NCBI GenBank assembly: GCA_910588095.1 | Contig: CAJUQH010000008.1 | Coordinates: forward strand, 14,508 to 78,507 | Direction: 5' to 3' | Source: an uncultured Eggerthellaceae bacterium | GTDB lineage: Bacteria > Actinomycetota > Coriobacteriia > Coriobacteriales > Eggerthellaceae | Length of the DNA stretch: 64,000 bases | Part shown: piece by piece, positions 43,271 through 51,779 of the stretch | Numbering within the stretch: the stretch's first letter is position 1 | Layout of the letters: each line of letters opens with the position of its first letter | Notes under the pieces: generated by a model | Told to the model about the DNA's origin: nothing | Seen by the model: the letters and a program-made list of their open reading frames with translations, nothing else | The model's database searches: none | Made by a program: the position numbers and the translations under genes

Positions 43271-45607
43271 ATGGAAAAGCTGACTATAAGAGATGCTCAT
43301 GAGCACAATCTGAAGCATATCGATTTGGATATCCCTCTCGATTCTTTCACCTGCGTCACTGGTTGCTCTGGATGCGGCAAATCTTCCCTGGTGTTCGATA
43401 CCATCTATGCAGAGAGCCAGCGAGGCTTCCTCGAGGGCATGACAGGGAACCTCTACGGCCAAAAGCTGATGAACAAGCCTAAGGTTGGATCCATTGAAAA
43501 TCTTCACCCAGCCTTGAATGTTTCTCAGAACTACTACAACGTAAATCCTAGATCCACGGTAGGAACCGTTACGGAGATCGCCTATTATCTTCGCTCCATC
43601 TTTGCGATCGTAAATAGTAGTAAATCTCAGGACGTTACCGAAAGCACCTTCTCGTCAAACAACCCGAAGTCTGCATGCCCAAATTGTTCTGGCCTGGGCA
43701 TAGAAAGCGCTGTGTCCGAATCTCTCTTAATTCCCGATCACGAGGTAACGCTGAGAAATGGAGGGATTCTCTTCTTTAAGGGTTCCCCCGAGAGTAAAGA
43801 GCAGAAATACCTTGAGGCTCTGTGCGAGCACTACGGAATAGACGTTGAAAAAAAGGTGTCCGAATTATCCGAGCGTGAGCTTGATCTTCTTCTCCACGCA
43901 GATGAGGGAATACGCTATCAGCTTTCATATAAAGAGGGAAAGCGGAAGAAGCGTCACTACATACGCCTAGAGGGCGCCCTTCCTGCCATTATGAAGCGCA
44001 TGTCAGATTGCGAATCGTCTTCGGAGCGGTTATCTGCATTTGGTCGGTTCACGGAAGAGAGGCCGTGTTCTACTTGCGGGGGAGCGAAGCTTCGCCCTGA
44101 TGTCCTAGCCTATAAGGTGGATGGGGTGAACTATGGCGAGGCGGAGCATATGGAACTAACTTTACTTCGCTCATGGCTTTGCGAGATAAAGAATCGCAAA
44201 GCTTCTATGCCCCGCGATGAGGCCATTGCCCAACTTGTAGACGGCGCGATTTGCAAGCTGAATGCCCTGATTAAGCTCAACGCTGGCTACCTTTCTCTCG
44301 CCAGGACCGTCCCCTCTCTTTCTGACGGAGAGCGACAGCGGGTTCGAATAGCGACGCAACTTACATGCTCTCTAAGAGGTTTGCTCTACATCTTTGACGA
44401 ACCTTGCAAGGGGCTACACGCCAGAGATATCGGCAAAATAACGCGAGCAACGAAAGAACTAGTCAATCGAGGCAATACTGTCATCGCTATCGAACATAAC
44501 AAGCAGTACATATCCTCTGCGGAAAACATTGTCGAACTGGGGCCAGTCGGTGGACCAGAGGGGGGCTATCTAACAGATGGAACTCCGCATTATGCCGAAA
44601 GCCAGCCGCTGTCTTTCAAAGCCCCCTTTGAGGCAGGTCGGTTTTTCGAGGTCGGTGGAATTTCCTTCCGCAACATAAAGGGGCAGACGGCCCGGTTCCC
44701 CGTAGGGGGAATTACCTGCATCACCGGCGTTTCCGGTTCCGGAAAATCAACACTGGCAACGGCAATCGCCAAGTGCTTTGCCTCGATCAACGGAGGTTGT
44801 TGCGAGTATTTCCGCGGTTGCGACTCCGTCAAACAGGTTATCCGGGTGAATCAAGCTCCCGTGGGGAAAACCCCTAGGTCGACCGTCGTTTCCTACTTGG
44901 GAATCTTCGACGACGTGCGCTCTCTATTCGCGAGAACGGATTCGGCAAAGAAGCTTAAGCTTGGGACGTCCCAATTCAGCATGAACGTCAAGGGTGGACG
45001 TTGTGAGTGCTGCCAGGGCACCGGTCTGCAAAAAATCGAATTGGATTATCTACCTAACTCTTACATAACTTGCCCAGAGTGCGGCGGAAAGAGGTTTAAC
45101 GACAAAGTCCTGTCCGTTACGTATCGAGGTATGACCATATTGGATGTCCTCGATACCCCAGTTGCGGATATGGTCGATGTTTTCAACAACTCGAAGAAGA
45201 TAAGCTCTGCTCTTACAAGCATGGTGCAACTCGGTCTCGGCTATCTGAGGCTCGGCCAGATGTCCATGAGCCTTTCTGGCGGCGAGGCGCAGAGGATTAA
45301 GCTGGCAAGAGCTCTCGGCGTTCCCTCCCATGGGAAGAACCTATACATACTGGATGAGCCAACATCTGGTTTGAGCGATATCGACATAGAGAGATTCATG
45401 AAAGTTCTTTTCTCTCTGCAGGAAAAGGGCGACACCATTCTGGCTATCGAACATAACGTTGAGTTTATCGCCGCTGTCTCTGATTACATCATCGATTTTG
45501 GCCTTGCCGGCGGGGAGGCGGGCGGGACAATCGTCAGCCAGGGTTTGCCAACTACCGTGTTTGCAGACGCGTCATCATCGCTCCATGGGCTTGACAGCAT
45601 GGTTTAG
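43271..45607 (+). CDS. UvrA-like double-ABC protein lacking the UvrB-binding domain (putative self-immunity protein)
   Basis: 778 aa, compared with about 940 for UvrA. Two ABC ATPase modules are present: Walker A GCSGCGKSS (residues 31-39) and GVSGSGKST (about 486-494), signature motifs SLSDGERQR (about 349) and LSGGEAQR (about 667), and Walker B YIFDEP and YILDEP. UvrA zinc modules remain (CPNCSGLG, CSTCGGAKL, CECCQGTG, CPECGGKRF), as does NPRSTVGTVTEI, but the segment that binds UvrB is missing. Similar truncated UvrA proteins (DrrC, Ecm16-type) protect producers of DNA-intercalating antibiotics. It sits between the two radical SAM genes of the peptide cluster, 17 bases after the first. The low GC and codon use differ from the second UvrA-like gene at 48974. 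Confidence 0.88.
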   Translation: MEKLTIRDAHEHNLKHIDLDIPLDSFTCVTGCSGCGKSSLVFDTIYAESQRGFLEGMTGNLYGQKLMNKPKVGSIENLHPALNVSQNYYNVNPRSTVGTVTEIAYYLRSIFAIVNSSKSQDVTESTFSSNNPKSACPNCSGLGIESAVSESLLIPDHEVTLRNGGILFFKGSPESKEQKYLEALCEHYGIDVEKKVSELSERELDLLLHADEGIRYQLSYKEGKRKKRHYIRLEGALPAIMKRMSDCESSSERLSAFGRFTEERPCSTCGGAKLRPDVLAYKVDGVNYGEAEHMELTLLRSWLCEIKNRKASMPRDEAIAQLVDGAICKLNALIKLNAGYLSLARTVPSLSDGERQRVRIATQLTCSLRGLLYIFDEPCKGLHARDIGKITRATKELVNRGNTVIAIEHNKQYISSAENIVELGPVGGPEGGYLTDGTPHYAESQPLSFKAPFEAGRFFEVGGISFRNIKGQTARFPVGGITCITGVSGSGKSTLATAIAKCFASINGGCCEYFRGCDSVKQVIRVNQAPVGKTPRSTVVSYLGIFDDVRSLFARTDSAKKLKLGTSQFSMNVKGGRCECCQGTGLQKIELDYLPNSYITCPECGGKRFNDKVLSVTYRGMTILDVLDTPVADMVDVFNNSKKISSALTSMVQLGLGYLRLGQMSMSLSGGEAQRIKLARALGVPSHGKNLYILDEPTSGLSDIDIERFMKVLFSLQEKGDTILAIEHNVEFIAAVSDYIIDFGLAGGEAGGTIVSQGLPTTVFADASSSLHGLDSMV

Positions 45608-45672
45608 CCTTCAGCGGCTATTCCATTTGCTACTAACCACAAGCGACTACTTGAAAGATGGATGAGGAAACG

Positions 45673-46737
45673 ATGACCATCAACGATGAGAGCAGATTGA
45701 AGCAATGCGAAATCATTTTGACGCAAGGCTGTAATCTGCGTTGTGATTTTTGCTTCGAAAAAGAGGTCGGTTACCGATCAAGCGACCAGCTTAAATTCGA
45801 GGATCTAAGGCGCTTGGTTGACCTTTGCGGGGAGGCCGGGGTTCGCTATCTGTTCCTTACAGGAGGCGAACCTCTCCTGTATCCGAATCTTATCGAAATC
45901 CTCCAATATGTAAGTGAGAACCATCCCTCTATCACACCCACGATAGCAACGAACGGCATGCTGCTTGCCGACATCAACTTTTGCCGGCTTTTGCTCGATG
46001 CGGGGCTCAAATATCTTGATGTATCAATGAAGGGGGCAAGCTCCGAAAGCTGGATCCGTTCAACCGGTTGCGATGGCTTTTCCAAGCAAATGAAGGCTAT
46101 TCGCAATCTCTCTTCAACGCCAATCGAATTCACCTGCTCTATGGTTGTCACACACGATAACGTCGCTGAGGTTTGCGATGCAGCACAGATGGCCTACGAC
46201 AACGGAGCCAAGCAATTCTCTTTCACCTTCTACATTGACAATTCTCATCTCCAGGAGAAGGATCGAGCTTATCTGGTGAAGAACAATCCGATCTCATTGA
46301 TTGAGGCTTTCATTTCTCAAACAGAGCGTTTGTGCTCCATAACGGATGACTGGTGGGTTGAATACAGTTATCCGTTATGCATATTCACCAAAGAGCAATT
46401 GAGGATACTGGAAGGAAGACTAGCTGGCCCGTGTCAAATACATCTAGGAAATGCGATAACGGTAAACACGCACATGGAGTTAATGCCTTGCGATATGTAC
46501 ATCGACACCAATCTGGGCAGATTTGGGAAGGAGTTCTCCACTTCTCGCGAATTGAAGAAGCTATTAGAGAGCCGCGATGTTCAAGGTGCGTTGAGGGATA
46601 TTCGCAGGCTACCGTCTCCGAAATGCGTGTCATGTGAATATCTGGAGCATTGCTACGGCGGATGCCCTGTAACGTGGAAGAATTACTCCTTTGACTCGCT
46701 AATGAGCTTCAAGGAAGAGGCGTTCGGCTCCTTTTGA
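45673..46737 (+). CDS. Second radical SAM/SPASM protein of the peptide cluster
   Basis: 354 aa. GCNLRCDFCF near residue 20 is the CxxxCxxC cluster; LFLTGGEPLLYPN (about 60-72) is the SAM-binding GGEP motif. The C-terminal SPASM-like part contains LAGPCQIHLG, MELMPCDMY and CVSCEYLEHCYGGCP (about 305-325). It lacks the PqqD domain, so it presumably acts after, or with, the first enzyme on the same peptide. The ATG at 45673-45675 has GAGG 5 bases upstream; ATG 45658 would add five residues. The spacing of 65 bases from the UvrA-like gene and the shared low GC indicate one transcription unit. Confidence 0.87.
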   Translation: MTINDESRLKQCEIILTQGCNLRCDFCFEKEVGYRSSDQLKFEDLRRLVDLCGEAGVRYLFLTGGEPLLYPNLIEILQYVSENHPSITPTIATNGMLLADINFCRLLLDAGLKYLDVSMKGASSESWIRSTGCDGFSKQMKAIRNLSSTPIEFTCSMVVTHDNVAEVCDAAQMAYDNGAKQFSFTFYIDNSHLQEKDRAYLVKNNPISLIEAFISQTERLCSITDDWWVEYSYPLCIFTKEQLRILEGRLAGPCQIHLGNAITVNTHMELMPCDMYIDTNLGRFGKEFSTSRELKKLLESRDVQGALRDIRRLPSPKCVSCEYLEHCYGGCPVTWKNYSFDSLMSFKEEAFGSF

Positions 46738-46957
46738 TTCTCCATTCCATTGAAATAGATAGGTTGTACTGGTCAAGCTTCGCAGACGCTTTTTTCATCT
46801 TTCCTAGAATTCAGTGGACGCCGAAGCTGTTTTTTCCAGACGGCACGTAGACGGCAGCATCGAAGTAAAGCGCGTCACTCGTCCCAATTCCACACCTTAA
46901 GTCTGATGATCGCGTATGAACTGCAGGACACCCACAAAAACGCTCCTTAAAAGAAAC

Positions 46958-46982
46958 GGGCGCCTCCTCAGAAGAAGCGCCC
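46958..46982 (-). terminator. Terminator of guaA
   Basis: On the minus strand GGGCGC (46982-46977) pairs with GCGCCC (46963-46958), then CGTTTCTTTTAAGG follows. It starts about 30 bases after the guaA stop. The rest of the gap 46738-46957 holds no gene. Confidence 0.65.
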
Positions 46983-47011
46983 GACTAGAACGACAAACGG
47001 AGCAGATTATT

Positions 47012-48808
47012 CTATTCCCACTCAATCGTAGCCGGGGGTTTGCTGGTGATGTCATAAGCCACGCGGTTGATGCCGGGAACCTCGGCCACGATTCGCGACG
47101 AGATGCGCGCGAGCACGTCGTAGGGCAGCTTTGCCCAGTCCGCCGTCATGGCATCGCTCGATTCCACAGCGCGAAGGATGATCGGATGGCCATAGGTGCG
47201 CTCGTCGCCCATCACGCCAACGCTCTTGATGTCGGGCAGCACCGCGAAGTACTGCCACACCGGCCGCTCGACCTCCGGGCCGCCAGCCGCGCTGCGCACC
47301 AGCTCTATCTCGCTGGTCGGCGCCGCAGAAACAGCCGCAACCTGTTCCGCCGCAGCGCCAGCCGCACCCTCAGCTCCCACGCCAATCGCCGCGCCGCCTT
47401 CCACGCTCGCAGCAGCCTCCGCCGCCAGCGCCGCGTTGTACGCATCCAGCTCCTCGCGCACGATGGCGTCGGCCTCCTTCAGCAGCGCCAGCTTCTCAGG
47501 CGTCACCTCGCCGATGATCCGGATGGCAAGCCCCGGCCCTGGGAACGGCTGGCGGTGCACAATGTGCCCCGGCAGCCCCAGCGCGGTGCCCAGCGCGCGC
47601 ACCTCGTCCTTGAAGAAATGGTCCAGCGGCTCGATGAGCTCGAACGACACCCCGTCCGGGAACGGGATCAGGTTGTGGTGGCTCTTGATGGTCGACGCCT
47701 TGCCGCCGGTCTTGCGCGCGCCGCTCTCGATGATGTCAGGGTAAATCGTGCCCTGCGCCAGGAAGCGCACTGGACGGCCGTCCTCGGCCAGCTCCTCGGC
47801 CACCGCGAAGAACTCCTTCCAGAACTGCTCGCCGATGATGCGCCGCTTCTCCTCGGGCTCGGTCACGTCGGCCAGCAGCGCCGCGTAGCGGTCCTCGGCA
47901 TGCACGTGCACGAAGTCGACGTCGAACTGCTTCGTGAACACTTCCTCGACTTCTTCGGGCTCGCCCTTGCGCAGCAGGCCGTGATTCACGAACACGCAGG
48001 TCAGCTGCCGTCCGATAGCCTGCGCGCACAGCGCCGCCACCACGCTGGAGTCCACGCCGCCCGAAAGCCCCAAGATCACGCGGTCGCCGCCCACCTGCTC
48101 GCGGATAGTCGCCACCGCCTCGTCGATGATGGAGTCCATCGTCCACGACGGCTCAAGCCCGCACACCCCGAACAGGAAGTTCGCGAGCATCTGCTGGCCA
48201 AACGGCGTATGGCGCACCTCGGGGTGGAATTGCGTGGCGTACAGCCGCCGCTCGGCGCACTCCATCGACGCTACCGGGCACACTGCCGTGCTCGACGTGG
48301 CCACGAACCCCTCGGGCACGCGGCTCACCGCGTCACGATGGCTCATCCACACCGTCTGCTCGCAGGGCGTGCCCGCAAACAGCTTCGACTCAGGCACCGC
48401 AGCGTCAAGCTCGTCAGTTGCACCCGCGTCGACCGCCTGGCCGCACGCGCCGTCAAGTCGCACCAGCTCGGCCGGCCCATACTCGCCCGACTCCGTGCGC
48501 CCGACCACGCCGCCGAGCGCCGCCGCCATCACCTGCTGCCCATAGCAGAAGCCCAGCACTGGTATGCCCAAATCGAAGATGCGCGGGTCCACCGACGGCG
48601 CATCATGGGCATACACGCTGGCCGGGCCGCCCGACAGGATGATGGCCGCTGGTGCCATCTCGCGCACCTCCTCAGCCGTTACATCGCACGGCACGATCTC
48701 GGAGTACACGTGCAGGTCGCGCACGCGCCGGGCAATCAGCTGCCCGTACTGCGCGCCGAAGTCGACGACGATGACCTTCTGGTCAGGAGTTGTGGAAGAC
48801 GAAGCCAT
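47012..48808 (-). CDS. guaA: GMP synthase (glutamine-hydrolysing) with Ala/Gly-rich insertion
   Basis: 598 aa (family about 510-525). It makes GMP from XMP, glutamine and ATP. The class I amidotransferase domain has LGFCYGQQVMAAALGG with the nucleophile Cys (about 99) and the Glu-His pair in TQFHPEVRHT. The PPi-loop ATP pyrophosphatase motif is LGLSGGVDSSVVAAL (about 246). The dimerisation domain ends KPPATIEWE as usual. Two oddities: a roughly 18-residue insertion near 130-150, and an insertion of about 50 residues rich in Ala, Gly and Val (AAIGVGAEGAAGAAAEQVAA within it) just before the conserved QYFAVLPDIKSVGVMG. Long spurious upstream open frames exist on this strand; the true ATG is at 48806-48808. 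Confidence 0.92.
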   Translation of the reverse strand: MASSSTTPDQKVIVVDFGAQYGQLIARRVRDLHVYSEIVPCDVTAEEVREMAPAAIILSGGPASVYAHDAPSVDPRIFDLGIPVLGFCYGQQVMAAALGGVVGRTESGEYGPAELVRLDGACGQAVDAGATDELDAAVPESKLFAGTPCEQTVWMSHRDAVSRVPEGFVATSSTAVCPVASMECAERRLYATQFHPEVRHTPFGQQMLANFLFGVCGLEPSWTMDSIIDEAVATIREQVGGDRVILGLSGGVDSSVVAALCAQAIGRQLTCVFVNHGLLRKGEPEEVEEVFTKQFDVDFVHVHAEDRYAALLADVTEPEEKRRIIGEQFWKEFFAVAEELAEDGRPVRFLAQGTIYPDIIESGARKTGGKASTIKSHHNLIPFPDGVSFELIEPLDHFFKDEVRALGTALGLPGHIVHRQPFPGPGLAIRIIGEVTPEKLALLKEADAIVREELDAYNAALAAEAAASVEGGAAIGVGAEGAAGAAAEQVAAVSAAPTSEIELVRSAAGGPEVERPVWQYFAVLPDIKSVGVMGDERTYGHPIILRAVESSDAMTADWAKLPYDVLARISSRIVAEVPGINRVAYDITSKPPATIEWE

Positions 48809-48973
48809 GGGCTGCCCTTTCGGCTCTCTGCGGTCGGGGGATATCCCAGCATTATACCGCCGCGACAACGCCTGGGGCAGTGACCGAGCGTCTTCGGCAA
48901 TCGTGCTATATTCGAGCGGAAGACACGCGGAATCCTCCTCGACCGCACCGACCCATCGCGAAGGACCTTGACC

Positions 48974-51616
48974 ATGACCGCCGACCACGACCGCAACCTC
49001 CACGCCAACCCTACCGCACCCGCGCCCTTCGCCGAGCCCACGGCCATCCAGGTGCGCGGCGCCCGCGTCCACAACCTGCGCGACATCGACGTCGACGTGC
49101 CCCTGCACCAGCTCACCGGCATCGCCGGCGTGTCCGGCTCGGGCAAGAGCTCGCTGGCCCTGGGCGTGCTCTACGCCGAGGGCAGCCGCCGTTACCTCGA
49201 GGCGCTCAGCACCTACACGCGCCGCCGCATCGGCCAGACCGCCCGCGCCCAGGTCGACGAGGTGCTGCACGTGCCCGCGGCCATCGCGCTGCGCCAGCGC
49301 CCCGGCGTGCCCGACGTGCATTCCACCTTCGGCACCGCCACCGAGCTGCTCAACTACCTGCGCCTCATGTTCTCGCGCCTGGGCAGCCACCGCTGCCCGA
49401 ACGGCCACCAGGTGCCGCCGAGCCTGAACGTCGCCGTCGAGAAGCCGCTCACCTGCCCCATCTGCAACGCGAGCTTCTACGGCCCTTCCGCCGAGGACCT
49501 GGCCTTCAACAGCGCAGGCGCCTGCCCCACCTGCGGGGGCACCGGCACCGTGCGCGAGGTAGACGAATCCACCCTCATCCCCGACCCCACGCTCACCCTC
49601 GACGAGGGCGCCGTGGCCCCGTGGCGCCAGCTCATGTGGTCGCTCATGGCCCAGGTGGCCGACGAGATGGGCGTGCGCACCGACGTGCCCTACCAAGACC
49701 TCACCCCGCGCGAGCAGGACATCGTGCTGCACGGCCCCATGGAGAAGCGCCACATCCTCTACGTGCCCAAGGGCAAGGACAACGCCACCGAGCTGGACTT
49801 CACCTATTACAGCGCCGTGAACACGGTGAAGAACGCGCTTGCCAAGGTGAAGGACGACAAGGGCCTGGCCCGCGTGGCCAAGTTCCTGCGCGAGGAGCCC
49901 TGCCCTGATTGCCGCGGCAGCCGCCTGTCGGCCCAGGCGCGCGCAAGCCTGCTCGACGGACGCAACCTGGCTGAGGCCACGGCGCTCACCTTGGACGAGC
50001 TGCGCGACTGGCTGCCCGGCATCGCCGCCACGCTGCCCGACGAGATGCGGCCCATGGCCCAGGCCATCGTCGCCGAGACCGCCGAGCCCATCGCGCGCCT
50101 GGAGCAGCTGGGGCTCGGGTACCTGGCCCTCGACCGCGCCAGCCTCACGCTTTCCAATGGCGAGCGCCAGCGCGTCCAGCTGGCCCGAGCCGTGCGCAAC
50201 CGCACCACTGGTGCGCTCTACGTGCTGGACGAGCCCTCCATCGGGCTGCACCCCTCCAACGTCGAGGGGTTGCTCGGCGTCATGGACGACCTGCTTGCCG
50301 ACGGCAACACCGTGGTGTTCGTCGACCACGACGTGCGCGTGCTGCGTCATGCGGGCCACGTCATCGAAATCGGTCCCGGCTCGGGCGAAAGCGGCGGCCG
50401 CGTCATCGCCCAAGGCACCGTGACCCAGGTGGAGGCCGACCCCGCCTCGCGCATCGGATCCTTCCTCGCCGGCCGCGCCAAGGTGCGCACCCGCGCCCGT
50501 GCCGACGAGCGCACGCTGTTCGACCAGGGCGCCATCGCCCTTGCCACCGATCCCATCCACACGGTGAAGCCGCTCGAGGCGCGCTTCCCCCACGGGCGCC
50601 TGACCGCGGTCACCGGCGCATCCGGCTCGGGCAAGACCACGCTCGTGCTGGAGAGCCTCGTGCCCGCCTTGCGCGCCGCCATCGCCAGCGATCCGCTGCC
50701 ATCCCACGTCCGCTCCGTCGATGCTGCTGGCATCCAGCGGGTCGACCTCGTGGACTCCACCCCCATCGGCGCCAACGTGCGCTCCACCGTGGCCACCTAC
50801 TCCGGCGTGCTCGACGACCTGCGCCGCATCTTCGCCAAGACCGCCGACGCCAAGGAGCGCGGCCTCAAGGCGGCTGACTTCTCCTACAACACCGGCAGCC
50901 TGCGCTGCCCCACCTGCGAGGGCACGGGCCAGATATCGCTCGACGTCCAGTTCCTGCCCGACGTGGACATCCCCTGCCCCGACTGCCAAGGGTCGCGCTA
51001 TGCAAGCGAGGCCTACCAGGTGCGCCTGCCCCTTGAGCGCGCAGGCGAGGAGGCGCCCGGTGACGAGCCGAGCCCAGCAGAGCTGACCGGCGCGACAGCC
51101 GATAGCGCCGCACACGCCGAGGAAGCTCCCATCGCCGACCTGTCGCTGCCCGAGCTGCTGTCGCTGACCGTGGACGAGGCCCTGGCCTACGAGCCCAGCC
51201 TGCCCAAGGCGGCACGGAAGCTGCACACCCTGCACGACCTGGGGCTCGGCTACCTGACGCTCGGCGAGGCGACGCCAGCGCTCTCGGGCGGCGAGGCCCA
51301 GCGCCTGAAGCTCGCCAGCGAGCTTCAGCGCAGCCAAGAGGGCACGCTGTTCGTGTTCGACGAGCCCACCATCGGGCTGCACCCCCTCGATGTGGAGACG
51401 CTGCTGCACGTGCTCCAGCGCCTCATCGACCATGGGGCCACCGTGGTGGTCATCGAGCATGACCTGGACATGATTGCCAACGCCGACTACGTGGTGGACC
51501 TGGGGCCTGGAGGCGGGGAGGCGGGCGGGCGCATCGTGGCCGAGGGCACGCCGGAGGCCGTCGCCGCCACGCCGGCAAGCATCACCGGGCGCTACCTAGC
51601 CGAGGAGCTGGGCTGA
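48974..51616 (+). CDS. UvrA-like excinuclease subunit paralog (class without UvrB-binding domain)
   Basis: 880 aa. Two ABC modules: Walker A GVSGSGKSS (about 52) and GASGSGKTT (about 550), signatures LSNGERQRVQLA and ALSGGEAQRLKLA, Walker B YVLDEPSIGLHP and FVFDEPTIGLHP, and zinc pairs CPICNASF, CPTCGGTG, CPTCEGTG and CPDCQGSR. The UvrB-binding segment is reduced, and an Ala/Glu-rich spacer of about 40 residues is inserted near 700-740. UvrA2-type proteins occur in Actinobacteria and are linked to DNA-damage tolerance or drug resistance. GC content is high, like the rest of the chromosome, so this copy is not part of the peptide cluster. The ATG follows AAGGA by 8 bases. It is divergent from guaA. 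Confidence 0.87.
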   Translation: MTADHDRNLHANPTAPAPFAEPTAIQVRGARVHNLRDIDVDVPLHQLTGIAGVSGSGKSSLALGVLYAEGSRRYLEALSTYTRRRIGQTARAQVDEVLHVPAAIALRQRPGVPDVHSTFGTATELLNYLRLMFSRLGSHRCPNGHQVPPSLNVAVEKPLTCPICNASFYGPSAEDLAFNSAGACPTCGGTGTVREVDESTLIPDPTLTLDEGAVAPWRQLMWSLMAQVADEMGVRTDVPYQDLTPREQDIVLHGPMEKRHILYVPKGKDNATELDFTYYSAVNTVKNALAKVKDDKGLARVAKFLREEPCPDCRGSRLSAQARASLLDGRNLAEATALTLDELRDWLPGIAATLPDEMRPMAQAIVAETAEPIARLEQLGLGYLALDRASLTLSNGERQRVQLARAVRNRTTGALYVLDEPSIGLHPSNVEGLLGVMDDLLADGNTVVFVDHDVRVLRHAGHVIEIGPGSGESGGRVIAQGTVTQVEADPASRIGSFLAGRAKVRTRARADERTLFDQGAIALATDPIHTVKPLEARFPHGRLTAVTGASGSGKTTLVLESLVPALRAAIASDPLPSHVRSVDAAGIQRVDLVDSTPIGANVRSTVATYSGVLDDLRRIFAKTADAKERGLKAADFSYNTGSLRCPTCEGTGQISLDVQFLPDVDIPCPDCQGSRYASEAYQVRLPLERAGEEAPGDEPSPAELTGATADSAAHAEEAPIADLSLPELLSLTVDEALAYEPSLPKAARKLHTLHDLGLGYLTLGEATPALSGGEAQRLKLASELQRSQEGTLFVFDEPTIGLHPLDVETLLHVLQRLIDHGATVVVIEHDLDMIANADYVVDLGPGGGEAGGRIVAEGTPEAVAATPASITGRYLAEELG

Positions 51617-51731
51617 GAGCGACCCGGGCAACGCGTCGGCTCATGCGACGCGTCAGTTCTTCCAGCGTATCAGCCCATGCGGCACGTCGACCCATGCGAC
51701 ACGTCAGCTCGTCCAGCGCGTCGGCCCATCT

Positions 51732-51756
51732 GGCTCGTCGGCTCATCCGACGAGCC
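51732..51756. terminator. Bidirectional terminator hairpin in a repeat-rich gap
   Basis: GGCTCGTCGG (51732-51741), loop CTCAT, CCGACGAGCC (51747-51756) lies between the convergent UvrA-like and phosphatase genes. The same gap (51632-51731) holds imperfect tandem repeats of CGCGTCGGCTCATGCGAC and CGTCAGCTCGTCCAG type. Confidence 0.65.
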
Positions 51757-51779
51757 GGCCCAAGCCTGCGCTCGCGCCC

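Noticed and set aside
47012..51460. Very long minus-strand frame of about 1480 codons covering guaA and the opposite UvrA-like gene
   Set aside because: Only the 47012-48808 part encodes GuaA; the rest is the high-GC antisense shadow of the UvrA-like gene, with no domain and no suitable start.
51632..51760. Repeats downstream of the UvrA2-like gene considered as a CRISPR array
   Set aside because: Units are imperfect, irregular in spacing and have no unique spacers of constant length; no cas gene is nearby.
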